Positions 57,325 to 64,000 of a stretch of DNA of 64,000 bases are shown in pieces. Numbering within the stretch: the first letter of the stretch is position 1; each line of letters starts with the position of its first letter. Origin of the DNA: Shouchella patagoniensis (GTDB lineage: Bacteria; Bacillota; Bacilli; Bacillales; Bacillaceae_D). The translations under genes were made by a program, and so were the position numbers. The notes beneath the pieces are model-generated. The model was given only the letters and a program-made list of their open reading frames with translations. It had not been told where the DNA came from and did no database searches. The stretch spans positions 3,969,938 to 4,033,937 of the forward strand of contig NZ_KV917377.1 of assembly GCF_002019705.1 (NCBI RefSeq), in the 5' to 3' direction.

Positions 57325-57513
57325 TCGAAAAGCTTCTTGGATTTAAGCGCCTCCTCTCAGGTTCTCGATTCATCTCGATTCATTAAAACGGTCGACCCGC
57401 TTTGTTCTCACTCCCGTCATCCATTTCGCTTTCCAGGAGGTGACGTTTTTTATTGCAATTCATGCGGAATCAATGACTTGTTTTATAGCTAAGAACGAAA
57501 AAAGGAGACAATC

Positions 57514-57545
57514 CAAAATACCCCTGAGACCTCAGAGGTATTTTG
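57514..57545. terminator. Long stable hairpin
   Basis: CAAAATACC-x-CTGAG / CTCAG-x-GGTATTTTG; 14 pairs with one mismatch. Sits between the VOC gene and the minus-strand sortase remnant; may terminate either. Confidence 0.65.
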
Positions 57546-57585
57546 TCTGTGATGAGGATGCTCCTTAAAAGCACCCTCGTGCTGA

Positions 57586-57939
57586 TCATTCTTTAAAAAC
57601 GCCATCCTCTGATTCTTGTTCAAAAACATCAACAATGCGAACAAGATAGTATTTATCCCGATCGTCAAGTAAGAATGTTTTTCGTTCTTTGTTGGAAACA
57701 CTGCTTACATAATGTTCGTTACCTTCGCTATCAATCTCGTAAATTCGATAGCCTATAACCGCATCGTCTCTGACTGCATGCCATGAAAGGAGTTCCCCTT
57801 GAATACTGATTTCTGTTGGAGGAGCTGGTGGCGTGTTATCTTCTTCATTGGAAACAAGTTTTGTGTAAACAACAAGGCGTTGTTCGTGCGTTCCTTGATC
57901 TCGATTAAACATTCCCGTACATGTAATCAGGTTCAATCG
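57586..57939 (-). pseudogene. Class F-like sortase, C-terminal remnant with an FN3-like tail
   Basis: The sortase catalytic strand LNLITCTGMFN (nucleophile Cys) and the partner arginine in EQRLVVYTKLV are present, but everything before, including the catalytic histidine, is missing. After a Pro-rich link (DNTPPAPPTE) comes a fibronectin III-like domain of about 75 residues, unusual behind a sortase. The frame continues upstream through CGA into TAA 57940-57942. Intact, it would anchor surface proteins. Now a dead gene. Confidence 0.72.
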
Positions 57940-58341
57940 TTATTCTGATGTTCCACCAAAGACTTCATTTTCAAACATATCTGGGTGTTGAGCAACGATG
58001 GCACCGGCTAACCCTTTACCAATTTCAAACGTAAATGCATACCCTACTCTGAATTGGTCAGCAGAACCTGTGTAATCTTCATTTACATAAAGTTTAAACG
58101 TCTTGATAACTTGTTCTTCATGTGTGTTTATAATATCTGTTGCAGCTTCTTGTGATAAGTTCCCATCAGTTGCAGTTCCAAGAAATTCACCAAACTCGTC
58201 AGCAAACATATGAAGTTTATCCAGTGCTGCTTGCTTTCCATCTACATCGTTATTTTTTGCTGCTGTACGTATTCAGATTGGGCGACAATGTGATTACCCT
58301 GCCAAATCGTTTCAAATTGTTCTCCGCCTTCCTCTTTGCCT
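57940..58341 (-). pseudogene. Surface helical-domain protein remnant (copper amine oxidase-like family)
   Basis: Reads EEGGEQFETIWQGNHIVAQSEY, then a frameshift near 58276, then AALDKLHMFADEFGEFLGTATDGN..., IVAQHPDMF. The alternating helix pattern with IWxxHIxxxxxY, FxxFLxxATxGNL and AIVxQxPxxF is the repeat found in long Bacillus surface proteins with copper amine oxidase-like domains. No start codon or signal peptide remains. Its position directly before a sortase gene fragment suggests they once formed a sortase-substrate pair. Confidence 0.6.
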
Positions 58342-58529
58342 TATTAAAAGACTGTTGAAAAGAGTGAACGAGAATTGTAAGGACATATACGGACCACATT
58401 TACAAGATAGAGAGTTTGATCTTTATAAAATGAAGCACTTTAAACGTACTCATCTGTGCTTTCAGTCGGGGAAAAAGAATTGGATTTTTTCAGATAACTT
58501 TGATAAAATACGATCATGGTGGTGGAGAG

Positions 58530-58814
58530 ATGGAACAATTAAAAGAGGCACAACTCGTTTTTAAAGCATTAGGAGAGGAAAAACGGGTGGAGATCATTCG
58601 AATCGTGAATGCTAAGAGAGAGATATGCATTTCAGATCTTGGTCCCCTTGTTGGCATGGCACAATCGAGATTGTCTTATCATATGAAAATATTATTAGAC
58701 ACAGAGATTGTCAAGAAAGAAAAACGAGGTACATTTAGCTATTACGCATTAAATCGCAATGTATTAGAAGCGTATTTATTGTCGGATACAATTAATCATT
58801 TACTTCATGATTAA
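58530..58814 (+). CDS. ArsR-family transcriptional regulator
   Basis: A 94-residue winged helix repressor. Helix-turn-helix CISDLGPLVGMAQSRLSYHMKILLDTEIV, then the wing RGTFSYYALN. No ArsR-type metal-binding ELCVCDL motif: here it is EICISDL with a single Cys, so the signal is uncertain. ATG 58530 follows GGTGGAG. A perfect inverted repeat (TGATTAAT/ATTAATCA) overlaps its stop and lies just before the neighbouring SDR pseudogene. Confidence 0.87.
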   Translation: MEQLKEAQLVFKALGEEKRVEIIRIVNAKREICISDLGPLVGMAQSRLSYHMKILLDTEIVKKEKRGTFSYYALNRNVLEAYLLSDTINHLLHD

Positions 58815-58834
58815 TTTTTTTGAGCGATTAATCA
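58808..58834 (+). promoter_or_regulatory. Candidate ArsR operator
   Basis: TGATTAAT-N11-ATTAATCA, a perfect 8-bp inverted repeat between the regulator stop and the SDR remnant. Confidence 0.45.
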
Positions 58835-58868
58835 AAAAAAAATGATGTATTGTTAATGAGGTGAATTT

Positions 58869-59629
58869 ATGCATTTAAAGTTAGAAAACAAGAACGTGTT
58901 TGTTACTGGTTCGACGTCAGGAATAGGTAAAGCGATTGCGAAAGAGTTCTTGTTGGAAGGGGCAAATGTCATCATTCATGGTTGAGATCAAACAAAATTA
59001 GAAGAGACAAGTGCTGAATTAGCGCAATATGGAAATGTATTCCATGTTCATGGGGATTTATCGAATAATTAAGAGGTGGAAAGGGTGATTGCCAATGTTG
59101 AAAATGCGAGAATCGGTGCTATAGACATTCTTGTAAATAATGCAGCAGCTTATATGGCAAAAGCGTTTCAGCAACTATCGAATGAGTGTCATCCAACTCA
59201 CACAATCATTCTTACCTACGATGCAAGAGAGAAATACTGGGAGGATCATTAATTTAGCAAGTGAAGCGGCGCTTAAGCCATACGTTCACTTACTACCCTA
59301 TTCAATGTCAAAGGCAGCTATTGTCAACTTTACAAAGGGAATTGCAGAGCTGGTTGCAGGGTCAAAAATTACGGCTAATTCATTATTACCAGGTCCCACG
59401 TTAACAGAAGACACGGAAAAAAACTGAAACAACTAGCTGAAGATCACGACGAACCACTCGAAACGATTGAAGAAAAGCTTATATGTAAACATAACCAACT
59501 TCAACGATTAAGCGTTTTGTCCGCACAGAAGAAATCGCCGCAATGGCGGTGTTTCTTGCTTCTGAAAAGGGTGCGGCAATAACAGGTTCTGCAATTCGAG
59601 TAGAGGGTGGAATCCTATCTACAATCTAA
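58869..59629 (+). pseudogene. SDR oxidoreductase gene, degraded
   Basis: ATG 58869 opens KLENKNVFVTGSTSGIGKAI, an SDR NAD-binding start. TGA at 58983-58985 and TAA further on interrupt it; a frameshift after NNAAAYMAKAF precedes a third reading (QLTQSFLPTMQERNTGRIIN, then YSMSKAAIV), and another follows TEDTEKN. The last part (SEKGAAITGSAIRVEGG) ends at 59627-59629. At least two nonsense and two frameshift changes, so clearly dead. Confidence 0.85.
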
Positions 59630-59646
59630 AGAAGAAGGCGGACAAC

Positions 59647-60419
59647 ATGAAATATAAAATCGTCTTTTTTGATGTGGATGGAACGTTAACAGATGAGAGA
59701 GATGGACACATTCCAGAAAAAACAAAAGAGGCCGTTCAGAAGCTCTTACATAAAGGGTTTAAAGTCGTAGCTGCGACTGGTAGGCCGTTATCGATGTGCA
59801 CCGAATTAAAGGTGCTTGGCATTCAAACGTTCATTACAGCAAACGGAGGGTATGCAACACATGAACAGGCAATTATCCACCAAGTCGTTTTAGACAAGTT
59901 GATTGTGCATGAAGTAAGTTTATTTGCAGCGCAGCATTCTCATGGGATTTCGTACATGACAGATTACTTAGCATGAATGGAATTCAAAGTGAACAAATTG
60001 CACATGCTTTAAAAGAAACGTTGTTTTTAAACGAGTACCCCGTTTTAGCAAAAAAAATCAATAGTGAAGATGTTTATCTAATGTGTCTTTATGCGGATGA
60101 GCGCATGGTGGAAAGCTATCAAGAAGCATTTCCTCATCTTATCTTTAGCCGTTGGCATCCATATATCGTCAATGTTTTACAAGAAAACGTCTCAAAATCG
60201 GTTGCGATAAAAAACGTACTTGCTCATTTCGGATACAAGGAGTCAGAGGCGATTGCATTTGGTGACGGTGGGAATGACATTGATATGCTGAAGCTAGTCG
60301 GTTTGGGAATTGCGATGGGAAACGGGAGTAAAGCGTTAAAAGCGTCTGCTGATATTGTGACAAAAAAGGCGAGTGAAAATGGCATTGATTTTGCTTTAAG
60401 AAAGTTAAGGCTCATTTGA
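59647..60419 (+). pseudogene. Cof-type HAD phosphatase, split by a frameshift
   Basis: First part: FFDVDGTLTDE (catalytic Asp pair) and ATGRP, 109 residues to TGA 59974-59976. Second part, in another frame from ATG 59973: cap-domain rest and FGDGGNDIDMLKLVGLGIAMGNG (metal-binding Asp pair), to 60419. Together they make a 257-residue Cof/YkrA-like HAD phosphatase; a one-base change at the join DYLA/MNG would restore it. The two parts overlap as ATGA, so coupled translation into two chains is possible but unusual for this fold. Confidence 0.75.
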
Positions 60420-60500
60420 ACCGTGGACTTTTGGTTTGTCTACTTGTCTGCGCTATAATGAGAGTAGATGATAAAGTCAAAAATGAGAAAAGGGGATTTG

Positions 60501-61961
60501 ATGACGAACAAGGTAGGTTGGAATTTCGATAATAGTTATGAACAGTTGCCTAGAAGTTTATTTAGCGTACAAGGTCCAACGCCTGTCCAAGCGCCTAAAC
60601 TCGTTTTATTTAATGACGCACTAGCGAAGTCACTCGGTTTAAATAGAGATTTACTTCATGAGAGTGAAGGGTTGGAGGCACTAGCTGGGAATGCAATTCC
60701 GAACGGAGACTATGGTCTTGCCCAAGCATATGCAGGACATCAATTTGGCAATTTTACAATGCTTGGAGATGGAAGGGCACTGCTACTTGGGGAACAGATT
60801 ACGCCACAAGGAGATCGGTTTGATATCCAGTTAAAAGGATCTGGTCGAACTGCGTTTTCGCGTGGTGGCGACGGGCGTGCGGCACTTGGGCCAATGCTGC
60901 GGGAGTACTTGATTAGCGAAGCGATGCACCATCTTGGTATTCCAACGACGCGTAGCTTAGCCGTTGTTTCAACGGGAGAAGATGTGCGCCGGGAAACAAA
61001 CTTACCTGGTGCAATCCTGACACGGGTCGCCGCGAGCCATCTTCGTGTTGGCACATTTCAATATGCTGCAGGAAGAGGAGATGCCGACGACTTAAAGGCA
61101 CTTGCTCATTATGCGATTGATCGTCATTATCCTGAAGTGGCTGGTGCAGAGAATCCATCTTTAGCTTTTTTACAAAGTGTAATAAAGCGTCAAGCTGAAT
61201 TAATTGCGAGGTGGCAGTTAGTTGGTTTTGTTCACGGAGTAATGAACACGGATAATACAACGATTAGTGGCGAAACGATTGACTATGGTCCGTGTGCCTT
61301 TATGGATGTATATGATCCTAAAACTGTTTTTAGCTCCATTGATGTGCAAGGACGTTATGCTTACGGCAATCAGCCATATATGGTGAATTGGAACTTGGCG
61401 CGGTTTGCTGAATCACTTGTACCACTCTTACACGATGAACAAGAACAAGCGGTTAAATTGGCACAACAATCAATTGAAGAGTTCAAACATGTATACTTGA
61501 ATGAGTGGTTCACCGGAATGCGCAAGAAACTAGGGTTGTTTCACGAACAAGAAGAAGATGAAAAGCTAATTGAGTCATTACTGAAATTAATGGAAGAAAC
61601 CAAAGCGGATTATACGAATACATTTCGTGCGCTCACGTTTGGCAAGCAGGAAGAGACAGAGCTCGCAGCAAGTGACCAATTTGGTGATTGGAATAAACAA
61701 TGGCTAGCAAGACTTGATGCACAGGTAGAATCGAAGGAAGAAGCGCAACAGCTAATGAAAACACACAACCCAGCCGTTATTCCACGTAACCACCGTGTTG
61801 AAGAGGCGCTGGAGGCAGCGGTCGAACGAGATGATTACAGTGTGGCGAAGAAGCTGCTGGTTGTATTATCCGATCCGTATGCTCATTCAGAGGAGCAAGA
61901 AGCTTTTGCACATGTACCGAAAAGTTGTAAAAACGGATACGTGACGTATTGTGGAACGTAA
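60501..61961 (+). CDS. SelO/YdiU-family protein AMPylase
   Basis: A 486-residue pseudokinase-fold enzyme that transfers AMP, not phosphate, to Ser/Thr/Tyr of proteins and acts in redox stress. Seen: [19 protein letters not shown] (nucleotide-binding), [11 protein letters not shown] with the catalytic Asn/Asp, and IDYGPCAF with the metal Asp. It ends YVTYCGT: the antepenultimate Cys484 sits where animal SelO has selenocysteine. ATG 60501 follows AAAAGGGGAT; an in-frame ATG at 60468 is less likely. Single gene with its own terminator. Confidence 0.94.
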   Translation: MTNKVGWNFDNSYEQLPRSLFSVQGPTPVQAPKLVLFNDALAKSLGLNRDLLHESEGLEALAGNAIPNGDYGLAQAYAGHQFGNFTMLGDGRALLLGEQITPQGDRFDIQLKGSGRTAFSRGGDGRAALGPMLREYLISEAMHHLGIPTTRSLAVVSTGEDVRRETNLPGAILTRVAASHLRVGTFQYAAGRGDADDLKALAHYAIDRHYPEVAGAENPSLAFLQSVIKRQAELIARWQLVGFVHGVMNTDNTTISGETIDYGPCAFMDVYDPKTVFSSIDVQGRYAYGNQPYMVNWNLARFAESLVPLLHDEQEQAVKLAQQSIEEFKHVYLNEWFTGMRKKLGLFHEQEEDEKLIESLLKLMEETKADYTNTFRALTFGKQEETELAASDQFGDWNKQWLARLDAQVESKEEAQQLMKTHNPAVIPRNHRVEEALEAAVERDDYSVAKKLLVVLSDPYAHSEEQEAFAHVPKSCKNGYVTYCGT

Positions 61962-61967
61962 AGAAAG

Positions 61968-62001
61968 CAAAGCTAGGGTGCATGTCCCCTAGCTTTTTTT
62001 A
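61968..62001. terminator. Terminator of the SelO gene
   Basis: AAAGCTAGGG / CCCTAGCTTT stem with T-rich tail; the convergent membrane protein gene ends at its right edge. Confidence 0.9.
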
Positions 62002-62376
62002 GTTCATGACGATGAGTAAACAAAGAATAAAAAGTATACCAGATAAAGGCGTCATGATTCGTTGTTCTTTTTTGCTACGCGAAAAAGCGTTTGCCAACGT
62101 ATTAATGGCCAAAAAAATGGTAATAAACCAGACGATTGTTGATAGTGGTAGCCACGACCACGGCGTAGGCAACACGTCTGTGTAAAACAAAAAAGAAGCT
62201 GCAAATGCTAAGAGCATAAGGGCATTTAATGCACTGACAATACGCAAAGGTATGGGCAATACTTTATGGAAACCCCCCATTGCTGCTTCACCGTATGGTT
62301 TACCGAAAGCGAGTAAGAGTTGGAAAATCGTCAGACAAGAAAAGATAAGTGCAACAATAATTGATAGAATAAACAT
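61999..62376 (-). CDS. Four-helix membrane protein of unknown function
   Basis: A 125-residue protein with four hydrophobic helices (about residues 3-25, 45-65, 75-93, 108-124). A GKPYGEAAMGG loop follows the first helix, seen in several uncharacterised Bacillus membrane proteins. ATG 62376 follows GAAAGGAGC. No partner. Confidence 0.78.
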   Translation of the reverse strand: MFILSIIVALIFSCLTIFQLLLAFGKPYGEAAMGGFHKVLPIPLRIVSALNALMLLAFAASFLFYTDVLPTPWSWLPLSTIVWFITIFLAINTLANAFSRSKKEQRIMTPLSGILFILCLLIVMN

Positions 62377-62518
62377 AATAAATGCTCCTTTCAGTTAACT
62401 GTATTTACGAAGGTAATCGGTCATTCGTTTCAGTTTTATTTCATAGAGGAGATGTTTTTTTAAAGTCGAAAGAGTAAAGGAAGCACAAATAGAGAGAAAC
62501 GGGAAGGGGATCGTTAAA

Positions 62519-63340
62519 ATGTCCTATTTATCACTTACAACTTGGAGTCTTCATCGGCTACTAGGACCTCTACATTGGACGAATTGGGATGAGCAAGCGA
62601 AGGAGCAGGTGACGAAGGTCGATGCACAACCTCAAGTACATTCGTTGCTAGAATTGCCGCGTATTTTATCAGCGAAAGGGTATCAAGCAATGGAAGTGAT
62701 TCACCCTCATTTTCCTTCGACCGATGAAGCTTATTTAAAGCAATTACGAAAAGCCTGTGAAGAGGCTGGAATTCGCTTTTATAGTTTGTTGATCGATTAC
62801 GGTGATATCACAAGTGCTGATCCTGTGCGCCGAAATAAAGATATGAATTTTATTAAGCGTTGGATTGATATTGCGCAAAGTGCAGGCGCGGAATATGTTC
62901 GAGTGATTGGTGGAGAGAGTGAGCACTCGAACAAAGAAGCGCTCGCTTTGGCAGCCAAACAATTAAATGAACTAAATGCATACGCAAACGCAAAAGGGGT
63001 AAAGGTGATGACCGAGAATTTCCGATCACTTACATCAACGGCGGAAAATTGTTTGTACTTACTGAACTTTACTGAGATAGGGTTAACAAGTGATTTTGGC
63101 AATTTTTCCGGACCTGAAAAACGAGCAAGTCTTCACTCGACAATCCCGAAAAGCCAATCAATTCATGCTAAGGCACAAGTGAGAGCGGACGGAGAAATTG
63201 ATGAGACGGAATTTGAGTCTTGTATGGATATTGTGAAAGAGGCGAAATACGAAGGTCCAATTACGATCGTTTATGATGGACCTAAAGATATGTGGCAAGG
63301 CATTGAGGATGTAAGACGCATTGTAGAGCGGTATATTTAG
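62519..63340 (+). CDS. Sugar phosphate isomerase/epimerase family protein
   Basis: A 273-residue TIM barrel of the AP-endonuclease 2/xylose-isomerase-like family. Metal-ligand segments YQAMEVIHPH, VRVIGGE, VMTENF, LTSDFGNF, SIHAKAQ and GPITIVYDGP follow the expected order. Such proteins epimerise or isomerise keto sugars or inositols. ATG 62519 follows AAGGGGATCG. A ROK regulator gene follows, typical of a sugar locus. Confidence 0.87.
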   Translation: MSYLSLTTWSLHRLLGPLHWTNWDEQAKEQVTKVDAQPQVHSLLELPRILSAKGYQAMEVIHPHFPSTDEAYLKQLRKACEEAGIRFYSLLIDYGDITSADPVRRNKDMNFIKRWIDIAQSAGAEYVRVIGGESEHSNKEALALAAKQLNELNAYANAKGVKVMTENFRSLTSTAENCLYLLNFTEIGLTSDFGNFSGPEKRASLHSTIPKSQSIHAKAQVRADGEIDETEFESCMDIVKEAKYEGPITIVYDGPKDMWQGIEDVRRIVERYI

Positions 63341-63349
63341 AAAATAGGG

Positions 63350-63390
63350 AACCTGTTCGTGCTAAGTCTGCATGAACAGGTTTTATTTCT
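63350..63390 (+). terminator. Terminator of the epimerase gene
   Basis: AACCTGTTCGTGC / GCATGAACAGGTT with a T-rich tail. Confidence 0.85.
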
Positions 63391-63391
63391 A

Positions 63392-63420
63392 TTGACTCTT
63401 TTTGAGTAGTCTTGCATACT
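63392..63420 (+). promoter_or_regulatory. Promoter of the ROK regulator gene
   Basis: TTGACT (63392-63397), 17 bp, CATACT (63415-63420); transcription start predicted near 63427, inside the operator. Confidence 0.7.
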
Positions 63421-63441
63421 TATTAAAGTGACTTTATTAAG
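63419..63441 (+). promoter_or_regulatory. Near-perfect palindromic operator
   Basis: CTTATTAAAGT-G-ACTTTATTAAG; the arms match their reverse complements except one base pair each. It overlaps the -10 and start point, so the ROK protein probably represses its own gene. Confidence 0.65.
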
Positions 63442-63466
63442 TGTTCTTATAAAGTGTGGGGTGAAG

Positions 63467-64000
63467 ATGGACAAAGCGAGTGGCAAATTAGTAAAAGAAA
63501 TCAATTTAAACCATGTACGACATACATTAAGCAATGTAGAAACAGCAACAAAAGCGCAGTTGGCTGAAGCAACGGGGTTAAGTGTTGTTACGATTAATGC
63601 GCTTGTAAAAGAATTAGTTACACGTGGCGAGGTTTTTAAGGAGGACACCGTTCCATCAGGTGGGGGGCGGCCAGCGGCTACGTATCGGTTTAACGCCAAC
63701 TATCGATTAGCGCTCGTCATGCTTCTTAAAGAGCATAAAGGTGCTGATGTGTTAATGGCATCTGTTGTGAACTTAAATGGAGAAACGGTAAGAAGAGAAG
63801 AGCATTCCATTCCACTTTTTGACTATCATTGTCTAGACGAGCGAATTCATGTCTTTCTTAATGCTTATCCAGCAATCAATGTCATTGGAGTAGGAATAGC
63901 AGGACAAATCGTTGATGGTGCGATTGCAGTGAGTAGTCACCAGAATTTAAAAGGTGTTCGTTTAATTGAGCATCTCGAAAAGACGTTTAAGTTAACGGTT
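63467..64000 (+). CDS. ROK-family transcriptional regulator (partial, runs off the right edge)
   Basis: The first 178 residues of a XylR/NagC-like repressor. The winged helix-turn-helix (TKAQLAEATGLSVVTINALVKELV) is followed by the wing SGGGRPAATYRFN and the start of the ROK kinase-like domain (VIGVGIAGQIVDGAI). Residues of the sugar site lie beyond the window. GGGGTG precedes ATG 63467. It would respond to a sugar or sugar phosphate made by neighbouring genes. Confidence 0.92.
   Translation, partial: MDKASGKLVKEINLNHVRHTLSNVETATKAQLAEATGLSVVTINALVKELVTRGEVFKEDTVPSGGGRPAATYRFNANYRLALVMLLKEHKGADVLMASVVNLNGETVRREEHSIPLFDYHCLDERIHVFLNAYPAINVIGVGIAGQIVDGAIAVSSHQNLKGVRLIEHLEKTFKLTV

Noticed and set aside
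58355-58564. Plus-strand open frame before the ArsR gene
   Set aside because: No ribosome site, overlaps the regulator start, composition unlike a protein.

Overview
The window looks like chromosomal DNA of a low-to-moderate GC Gram-positive rod of the Bacillaceae, probably a non-subtilis soil or alkaliphilic Bacillus relative. The grounds are strong AGGAGG-type ribosome binding sites, frequent TTG/GTG starts, a B. subtilis-like core order (pcrB-pcrA-ligA-yerH/camS, gatCAB, dgkB, rlmCD), and Bacillus-type regulators (Fur boxes, a possible cre site, an RsbR paralogue, AdeR). No tRNA, rRNA, complete insertion sequence or CRISPR array was seen.

Layout. 1-6.4 kb: left-truncated penicillin acylase, aldose epimerase-like protein, HMG-CoA lyase, MATE exporter and small membrane proteins. 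6.5-9.5 kb: Fur-box-controlled siderophore ABC transporter (two permeases and an ATPase, no binding protein). About 10.5 kb: a short Fur-controlled, terminator-ended transcript that looks like the sRNA FsrA. 12-18.4 kb: pcrB-pcrA-ligA-camS. 18.7-23.5 kb: nucleoside ABC importer of the BmpA/YufNOPQ type. 24.8-30 kb: GNAT, DinB, P-loop kinase, then gatCAB. 30-32.8 kb: dgkB and three tandem membrane-protein paralogues, the third interrupted by a stop codon. 32.8-38 kb: an alanine cluster (alr, ald, adeR, alsT-like symporter) with a shared candidate AdeR operator. 38-40.6 kb: Nudix, Fur-controlled flavodoxin, rlmCD.

40.6-50.5 kb is an AT-rich accessory stretch with orphan small genes and several broken ones: a gene carrying a 7-bp tandem repeat that sets its reading frame, a LysR gene whose start codon seems lost, a YobI-like NTPase truncated into an ABC-2-type permease fragment, and a frameshifted membrane protein. 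50.6-54.8 kb is a four-gene carbohydrate operon (aldolase, FGGY kinase, SDR, 2-hydroxyacid dehydrogenase) read through a strong terminator hairpin, so probably controlled by attenuation. 54.8-57.3 kb: manganese catalase, threonine dehydratase-like enzyme, VOC protein. 57.5-60.4 kb: a second decay zone (class F-like sortase and surface-protein remnants, SDR pseudogene beside an ArsR regulator, frameshifted HAD phosphatase). 60.5-64 kb: SelO AMPylase, a membrane protein, a TIM-barrel sugar epimerase/isomerase and the start of a ROK repressor gene with a palindromic operator.

How the parts work together. Iron limitation would release Fur from three sites and induce siderophore uptake, the FsrA-like iron-sparing RNA, and a flavodoxin that can replace ferredoxin. 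The alanine genes together import alanine, deaminate it to pyruvate and supply D-alanine for the wall. All functions are inferred from translated sequence and motif recognition; no database search was run.
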